A stretch of DNA of 64,000 nucleotides from Euryodendron excelsum (Eukaryota; Streptophyta; Magnoliopsida; Ericales; Pentaphylacaceae), in assembly GCA_033060915.1 (NCBI GenBank), contig CM065377.1:54356183-54420182 (forward strand), in the 5' to 3' direction. The translations under genes were made by a program, and so were the position numbers. Positions 57,118-64,000 of this stretch are shown piece by piece. Below the pieces are notes generated by a model. It did no database searches. It had not been told where the DNA came from and was given only the letters and a program-made list of their open reading frames with translations. Each line of letters starts with the position of its first letter. Within the stretch, counting starts at the first letter, position 1.

Positions 57118-57679
57118 CACACATACACAAGCAAACAGAGCACACACAGAAGCAAGATGTTTGGATCAATTTTGTTTTTTTTCAGAGTTATTCAGATGAG
57201 AAGCGGAAAACATTAGACAAATAGAAGTGAGGAACGTAGTAAAAAAAATATAAAAGGACACGAGAATTAAAAATAATTTTAAAAAAATTAATAAAAATCT
57301 TATTAAGAAGCGTTCACGAAACTTAAATGAGACTCTTTAAGAAACTTAGTAGAGACTTTTAGAAAACTTAGTAAAAACTTACATGAATAATTTCATATAT
57401 ACTTAGTTAGAACTTAAGGAGAGAAATTTTATAAAAATTAATAATTTAAGTTTTCGAAACATTTTCTCTAAGTTTCTCAAGAGTTTCTGTTAAGTATTCT
57501 GAAAGTTTCTGAAACATTTTTTTTCATATTTTTGAAAAGTTTTTTCAAGATTTTCAAATAAAGTTTCGTACAAAATAGCTTTTTTTTTTTCATTTTCAAT
57601 GTTCTTTTTAGTTAAAATTCAATTTTTCTTTTTACTGTTATGAACTTTTATGTCATGCGAAATTTAATTTTGTAAGAAA
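57118..57679. other. AT-rich stretch with a weak foldback
   Basis: Repeated AGAAACTTAG/AGAGACTTTT words at 57300-57400 are mirrored by AAGTTTCTCAAGAGTTTCTG words at 57450-57560, so the region can form an imperfect hairpin. No gene. Confidence 0.4.
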
Positions 57680-57984
57680 GGATTTCCCGTAGCGCAACAA
57701 TTCTTCCATACCAACTTAGCTGTCCAGCGCTACTATTGGCATAACAACAGGTACACTATAGGTTGGCCCAGCCCAGTCCTCTCGTACTAGGGTTGGCTTC
57801 TCGCAATTCTCCCTTTAACACCAATGATAGATAAGAATCGAACTATCTCACGACGTTCTAAACCCAACTCACGTACCACTTGAATTGGCAAACAACAGAA
57901 CCCTTGGGACCTTCAACCCCAAGATGTGATGAGTCAACATTAAGGTGCCAAACGACTCCATCGATAAGAGCTCTTGGGAGTCAT
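57680..57984 (-). pseudogene. Organellar large-subunit rRNA fragment (likely mitochondrial 26S), nuclear copy
   Basis: Words typical of the 3' part of bacterial-type LSU rRNA occur on the complement: CAGTCCTCTCGTACTAGGG, CTCACGACGTTCTAAACCC, CCCTTGGGACCTTC, GGTGCCAAACGACTCC and GATAAGAGCTCTTGGGAGTC. The rRNA sense is the - strand. Only about 0.3 kb is present, it is surrounded by AT-rich nuclear sequence and carries many changes, so it is a decayed insertion of organelle DNA. Mitochondrial is preferred over plastid from the AACGACTCC...GGGAGTCAT pairing, which I recall as the mitochondrial form; not certain. Confidence 0.75.
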
Positions 57985-59340
57985 TTTTATGATTGTTATG
58001 CATGCTCATAACAATTTAAAAAATTAAATTTAAGTTGAGAAAAATCACTAAACAAAACTATTTTGTAAGTAATTTAAATAAGCTACATCCAAAAGAGGGT
58101 TTAAACGTCCATGTCCCAGAGTAATATTGTTGCAATAAAACTGGACTAATATAGTAATAGAAGTATGATAATTCCTTTTTTGGAAGCAATTTATAGACAT
58201 ACAAAGCAAAATTACTATTTCCTTTCATGATTTCATCTCTACCGCAATTGCAAAGCAGTTTTGACAATTCCTTTTATGACCCCAACCTCTAACTATGCCT
58301 CATTTGGTCCACGACAAGATGAAAAATGCTATATTTGATATCATTACTTCATTTTTTCACTCTTAGAGTTTTAGACACAAGTGAATGAACAAGTCTCATA
58401 TAAATTTATTAATGTGGATCTTACTACTTTGTATTAGGGCACGAACTCAGAATTTGTATTGAGGGAGCCAAAGATAAAATTTCTTAAATTTGTGCAAGGG
58501 CCAAATTTATAATTACCATCAATAATCGACTAAAAGAGAGTATGCATTTCTTATCATATGATTAGTTTAGTTTTTCGATGGCATACAGCTTGCACGAGAA
58601 TCAGGGCTTAAGGCAATGTTAGGCAAACCCGATTTAGTGATAATCTCACTATTAAGTGGTTGATCTAGTGGGTAAAAACTCAAATTTTCTTACTTAATGC
58701 TTGAGTTCGAGTTTCCATAGCTATTTAGTAGGGCTAAATATACTCTTCAACTCTTACAGCACGCAGTGAAACTAAAGCTTTGGGCCCGATGCAAGTGTAG
58801 TGGGTCTCTCGTAGATGGTTATATGATGTTGAATGACAATACTTTCTAGCAAATGTGTGGGGTAGCTTATCTACGTATTCATTTTGTAAACCAAAAAAAA
58901 AATTAGTGATAATCTCAAACTATAGTCGTGGAATTTCTAAATGAGAGAATTATTAATGTCGAGTGAGTTGTACTCTTAGGCTTCTTTTTTTTTTTTTTTT
59001 TTTTTTGGTACTTAAAAATAAATATGCAGATAGGTTATTCTATACATTCGTCAACAAGTATTGCCCATCAGTACTACATAGTTATCTCCTCACACTACAT
59101 CTACATCAGGTCTGAACCTTAAGTCTCACTGTGTGCTATAAACGCTAAAGTTTTGTCCCTAAATACAAAAATACAAGTATCTTTACTTGTACAAGTTGAA
59201 TTGAGAAAGGGGGTGATCTATTTGAAATATGAAAAAAAAAAAATTAGCAATCAAGGAAAGTAAAAAAGCAAAGGAAAAAGGAAAGTAAAAGTATAAAAAA
59301 ATAAAAAAAAAAGAAGAAGAAAAAGACGAGGTTGGCTATT
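57985..59340. other. Gene-free stretch
   Basis: No gene is supported. A T22 run lies at 58985-59006, and A-rich sequence follows at 59230-59320. The block at 58440-58520 (GAGGGAGCCAAAG, GCAAGGGCCAAA) resembles decayed TE ends but cannot be placed. Confidence 0.45.
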
Positions 59341-59352
59341 GAACAAAATATC

Positions 59353-59388
59353 AAATTAAATCAAATCAAATCAAATCAAATCAAATAA
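59353..59388. repeat. (AAATC)n pentanucleotide repeat
   Basis: About six units of AAATC in tandem. Confidence 0.9.
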
Positions 59389-59818
59389 GAAAATTAAAAG
59401 TATGTATTCATTGATCAATTCATAACTTGATAACACATATTTCGAGCTTTGTATCCTTTCTTTTTTCTTACCTTAAACCTCATAGCCAAGTTACAACTTG
59501 AATAAAGTTCTCGAAGATTTGATGTGTGCATTGTTTGTTCATTTACTTTATAAAGAATTCATTATCAATTGTTTGTGTGATTTTAACATTGAGTATTCTT
59601 TTATGGAGCTATGTCAAGTTATCTTTCACTTTATATATTCATATCATTTCTATATGATTGTCTCTTTTGATTTTACATTACATTTACTCTTTTACAAAGA
59701 CAACCAGTGTGAGATGCCTATATTCTTTTTTTTTTTTTTTTTTTTTAGAAAATATCCAGTGAGATTGAATCAAAACTTAAAGGATGTATCTGTGTTTTTA
59801 TGTTATAATACTTTTTTT
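59389..59818. other. Gene-free stretch
   Basis: A 182-codon frame from 59498 runs through here but includes a poly-Phe run from a T tract and repeat-encoded His/Thr stretches. It is not supported as a gene. Confidence 0.5.
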
Positions 59819-59950
59819 TATGATGTAATGATCACACACACACACTCACACACAAACTTTTCATATGTTGCTTTAAGATATTATCATGTAATGATAACAT
59901 ACACACACACACACAAAAACTTCTCATATGTTATTTTAAGACATTATCTT
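59819..59950. repeat. ~65-bp tandem duplication with (CA)n cores
   Basis: Two copies start ATGATGTAATGATCACACAC and ATCATGTAATGATAACATAC, each followed by a CA run, AAACTT(T/C)TCATATGTT and TTTAAGA(T/C)ATTATC. They appear to be a duplicated microsatellite block. Confidence 0.8.
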
Positions 59951-61329
59951 ACTTGTGTATTAATGAGTAGGATGTACAGAATATGCTTATGTCTTGATAT
60001 AGGTAATACTTTTTCTTATCATCCTCACTTGCAAGCCACATTTTGATGTTTGTGAGTAACATCAGTGGAAACCTTCACGAGACACTACTCGTCTACTAGG
60101 AGTAACCTAGGAATTTAAAAGTTTGGTACATATACTAAATGCACTTGTAATCCCTATGAAAGTAGAGCATATCTTTTAAAGTATGTTTAGTTGTTTTGCT
60201 AAGGACTAGTAAAAGTTTACTTAGGGGTTGTGATTGTACTCAAAATCCCTAATTGTAAGCTATTATTAATAAATATTTATATATTATTTATCATTTTAAT
60301 ACAAAATTAATTTTCTTTTATGTTTTTATATTCTGTATAGATTTAAAACTAAAATCAAATAAAATGAAGCTGGCGTGCACACATAAATTTTTACTCTAGA
60401 TGTCAATTTAATATATATATATATAATCATACACCTGCACACACATTTGCATATATGTAAAATATACTACTCACACACACATATATACGCACACACATTT
60501 ACATATATATAAAATATACTACTCACACAAACATATATATATATGTAAATGTGTCGGTGTATGATTACATAGATGATTACATATATTATAATATGCTAAT
60601 GAATGGGTGTATGATTACATATATTATAATATACTAATGGATAGATAGGTTACTTTTATATATATGTGTGTGTGTGTGTGTGTAAATTGAAATAACGAAA
60701 GCAAATGGAGAAATCGAGGAAAAGAAAGCAAAGCAAAAGTAAAGATAAAGAATTGAAGCTTTCGGCCATGCTGCGGCAATGTTGCCGGTAAAGAGCAAAG
60801 TGAATAAAAAAAAATATAAGACTCCACTCTTTAAAAGCTATAATCAGTATAAAGGACAAAAGAGTTCGAGGAGCAGTTGTAGAGAGATCTTTTAGTTAAT
60901 TTTTTGTCAAGATTTTAGTTAATTTATTAGTATTTTTCAGTCAATTAATTTTGTATTTCAGTATTTTATTTACCGTTATTCTGATGTAATAATTTTATTA
61001 TTTATGAAGTTATTTTATTTCAAATTATGTCGTTTTATTATCATGAGTAACTAGTTTTATTCTTAAAACTAAGTATGAAGATCACGTGATGGTATTGAGA
61101 TGATCAATTAAGGTTTATCTTTTCATTTCAGATTTATTCAAAAACTTAGTATTTTTACACACGTTCAGTATATTACATACACGGGCACGAGCACGTATAT
61201 TTTATGCACGTAATAAATTTGTGTTTTATAAACAAGTTTAAGTTTAGGAGTATGGTAATTAATATAGGAGTAGCATAAAGTAAAGTAAATGTTGGTTTAC
61301 TTATCACTTTTCAGATGCTTGTATAATTT
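59951..61329. other. Gene-free stretch with AT/CA-rich tandem repeats
   Basis: It includes a ~52-bp direct repeat (units starting near 60444 and 60496, with AAAATATACTACTCACACA), a ~50-bp direct repeat (near 60557 and 60607, GTGTATGATTACAT), and a (TG)n run at 60665-60683. No gene is seen. Confidence 0.6.
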
Positions 61330-61900
61330 ATGAAGGTTCTTAATGGAGCGGGTTACAAGAACAAGATAATCAACCCTAATCCGTTGATTCACCATGAATG
61401 CCGGATTACGATTCTTCCTCCAACCTGTTGATTCGCCACGAATACTAAGCGTAAGGACATCAAACGCTCGTTGATTCGCAGAAAATACCGAACAATTGGA
61501 AAGAGGTGCAAAATCACACACAAACTTTATTAATCTCAAAACTGTGAAAAAACACCCTAAACAAGAGTATAAATAAGCGGCACGAAACCCTAGGGCCCGG
61601 GACAAACCGGGTTAATAAGAAAAACTGACGAAAATCCAAAAAAATAAGCCCAACACGTTAAACGGGCCCAAAATCATACTTAGGAGCATTTTTTCACATT
61701 TTTCTAGGCCGATAAATCATTTCATATTTTTTTCTTTCTCTGACTCGTCGCTAGCTTTTCGAAAACATATTATAATAAAAAAACGGAGTTACGAATCAAA
61801 AGTTACGGCTGATTAAAGTTTACCAACTACTAGTTCACGCGCCGCGCAGGCATAACGACGCCTTCGGCTCTCCAAGTAATCTTCTACTATGCTATTCACA
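61330..61900 (+). repeat. Dispersed repeat R, copy 2
   Basis: This copy aligns in inverted orientation with 11690-12275. In the order given here it has CCTAATCCGTTGATTCACC, GTTGATTCGCCACGAATAC, AATACCGAA, GGCGGCAC-like and CCCTAGGGCCC blocks, then AACGGAGTTACGAATC. There is no LTR or gag next to this copy, so R may be an independent mobile or dispersed repeat. Confidence 0.6.
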
Positions 61901-62749
61901 TTAGTCCTCTATCTGGTATATTTCTATATTCAAATCTCTGGTGCTCTTAATATTAATGTGAAAAAGATTGCTTTTATATTCTTGGTACTTAAAATCTAGA
62001 TCCTTTTGAAAACTTAGACTTTTAATTGTGTTTGTAATACTTTTTGTCTAGGCAAAACAATTGGTGTATGCAAATTGATGGTGAAAGTCTTTGATAATAA
62101 TTTAATAAGTATCTAGCTAGAGCATTTGAAAACATGTGCCTTTAATTATGCTTGTTACATTTATCCTCTAATAAAGCATTACCTAGTTTTATTAGTCGAT
62201 TGTGAGGGTTCATGATTTTAACGTAATATTTTAGTATTTAATTATCATTGAATATTCCCATCTACTAGTTTATGAGGCTCAAGGGCGTCAATTGATTGAC
62301 AGATAGGAAACCTGTATTGATCAACCCCAAGAAAGTTTTGTGATCGGATCAATTGAATCCAAAGCTTTTTTTAATCTGTTTATTTTGCAGTCTAATTTAA
62401 CAATCATCAAACCTCTCAAAAACAAAATATGTTTCTTTTGGTTACTATTTTTGCAGCTTTTGTCTAACTTTCGTCAACAAGAAGTGAAATTCAAACAGAT
62501 TAGCTTAGGTTCCAACTTAAGTCGTCTATGACATTTCTGTGTCTAGCATGACGTAGTCGGTATCTAACTCATTACCTAGGGTGAATTCTAACACCTACCA
62601 TTCACAACTGTGACATTTCACATAATTTATAACCCTGTTACTTGTGAATCGACTTCGTTTTTACTGAGTTATTTTAACTACTATTTTGCCGTACTTACAT
62701 TTGAGTGTTTAAATTCTCACAATTTAAACATAAACAAGTAATTTTTAGT
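61901..62749. other. Gene-free stretch
   Basis: No gene or structured repeat was recognised here. Confidence 0.4.
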
Positions 62750-63560
62750 AACGTTGTTGAGAAAGACAAGCAAAAACTTGTCAATGGAGATTGTAAAAGT
62801 ACATATATTCATATTTTTTTGCCAAAACCAATAGCATTAAGTGCATTAAAAATAATTTATTTTATTTATGATTTGAAATAATTGCATGACCCATCAACGA
62901 GAATTTATGGGGCCACTACTATGTATCACTGATCACACCTCAAAAGTATAATCCAAAGTCCCTAAATAGCCTTTGTTAATCCATTTAATGATATATATAC
63001 TTTATTGTAGTATTATATTGTCTCTAATACGTTTTAATGTTTGATTTGCAGGTTATAAGCTGAAAGTGGACAAAGATAGGCAAAAACACTCATGACCATA
63101 CGCATGGTACTGTTTACCGTACGTACGGTACCTCAACCGTACATACGGTGAACACTAACGTCGTTGGAAAAGACAAGCAAAAACTTGTCAATGGAGATTG
63201 TAAAAGTACATATATTCATATTTTTTTACCAAAACCAATAGCATTAAGTGTATTAAAAATAATTTATTTTATTTATGATTTGAAATAATTGCATGACCTA
63301 TCAATAAGCATTTCTAGGGCCACTACTATGCATCACTAATCACACCTTAAAAATATAATCCAAAGTCCCTAAATAGCCTTTGTTAATCCACTTAATGATA
63401 TATATACTTTATTTTAGTATTATATTATTTCTAATACGTTTTAATGTTTGATTTGCAGGTTACAAGATGAAAATGGACAAAGATAGACAAAAACACTCCT
63501 GACCATACGTACAGTACTGTACATCGTACGTACGATGAACAGGACCGTATGTACACTTGT
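62750..63560. repeat. 407-bp tandem duplication with CGTACG palindromes
   Basis: The words GACAAGCAAAAACTTGTC (itself nearly palindromic) recur at 62765 and 63172, and the following ~370 bp match closely. Each unit ends in a cluster of GTACGTAC/CGTACGGT palindromes (63095-63155 and about 63505-63555). Each also has TTTGATTTGCAG|GTTA, which looks like a 3' splice site, but no coding frame follows. Confidence 0.85.
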
Positions 63561-64000
63561 AAGATTTTTCAAATTTTAGAAGGGTTTATTTACTGTACAC
63601 CCATACCGCACGAAGACCGTACGTACGATGGTTTGACCATATGTACAGTCCTGGCTACCCCTGTTTTCTTTCTTTCACTGTTATATGCAGGTTTGTACGG
63701 AAATTTGGGGATGTATCACATTTTCTATGTTTGATGACGTTTTTCTAGAGAGAGAGAGTATTTTTCCACCATTGTAATAGTTAGATTGTTTAGAATCTCT
63801 TACTATATTCCTTGTAATTGATTTCAATAGTTGATTTCAATAGAAACTTTCAATCTCTTTCTTGTTCTAATTCAAATTGTTCATCATCAAACCAAATCAA
63901 TTGTGGAGTTCTTACTTGAAGATGAGTAGCTAATTTACCAAATTGGGTTCAATTGTGAAGAACACTCAAGGAATTCAAAGCTTCATTGAAGGTGTCCTAT
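63561..64000. other. Gene-free right edge
   Basis: More CGTACGTACG-like words lie near 63618. TTGATTTCAATAG is repeated in tandem at about 63818-63843. The final part resembles retrotransposon leader sequence, but nothing firm can be said. Confidence 0.35.

Noticed and set aside
56920..57224. Poly-Pro and poly-Gly frames on both strands
   Set aside because: They are simple readings of the poly-C and (TC)n tract.
59498..60046. 182-codon open frame
   Set aside because: It runs through a poly-T tract (poly-Phe) and CA repeats (His/Thr), has no recognisable domain, and the composition is that of AT-rich intergenic DNA.

Overview
The window is plant nuclear DNA, most likely from a eudicot with a large, repeat-rich genome. 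The evidence is AT-rich intergenic sequence, GT-AG introns, foldback (MITE-like) elements, Ty3/gypsy retrotransposons with plant-type primer-binding sites, and one intact host gene, a class II phospholipase A1-type lipase. I cannot name the species. There are no prokaryotic features, CRISPR arrays or recognisable tRNA genes.

Layout. Positions 1-5034 are gene-free, with several foldback or TIR elements and a truncated LTR-like fragment. Positions 5035-9486 hold a decayed, 3'-truncated Tat-type Ty3/gypsy element on the + strand (LTR, PBS, gag, protease, RT, start of RNase H). Its RT catalytic Asp-Asp pair is changed to Asn-Asn. It is fused to the middle of a giant LTR, and a 42-bp tandem duplication spans the junction. 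Positions 9541-16845 are a reduced Ogre-like element of family A on the - strand. A split older repeat (16846-17439, 22896-23112, 47467-47695) is interrupted by two large insertions. The first is a 5.45-kb solo LTR of family A (17440-22890, TSD ATTGG). The second is a 24.3-kb Ogre-like element of family B on the - strand (23118-47461, TSD ATGAT).

Family B element. Its 5' LTR is at 42761-47461 and its 3' LTR at 23118-27362. It has a PBS and a gag region (39100-41150), but no protease, RT, RNase H or integrase that I can find. Between gag and the 3' LTR it carries, in antisense, a plant mobile domain (PMD, MAIN-like) gene with apparent introns. A solo family A LTR (29670-35187, TSD CTCGA) sits in the N-terminal coding part of that gene, in the opposite orientation to the host element. 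The PMD gene and gag contain in-frame stops that mostly read as C-to-T changes in CGA, CAA or CAG codons, as expected for decay of methylated DNA. The PMD gene's presumed promoter carries the same kind of GCGCATGT/ACATGCGC palindrome cluster seen upstream of the LTR TATA box. This is the most interesting part of the window.

Right side. Positions 47700-50000 hold the lipase gene (- strand, two exons, 406 residues, intact GHSLG). Its single intron contains a 202-bp foldback. Positions 50000-64000 are gene-free: foldback elements, simple repeats, a 70-bp poly-C run, a decayed organellar large-subunit rRNA fragment, a second copy of a dispersed repeat also found inside the family A element, and a 407-bp tandem duplication rich in CGTACG palindromes.

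Reading together. The left three quarters is a nested retrotransposon cluster and the only gene likely to be functional is the lipase. All assignments rest on reading the sequence; no database search was possible.
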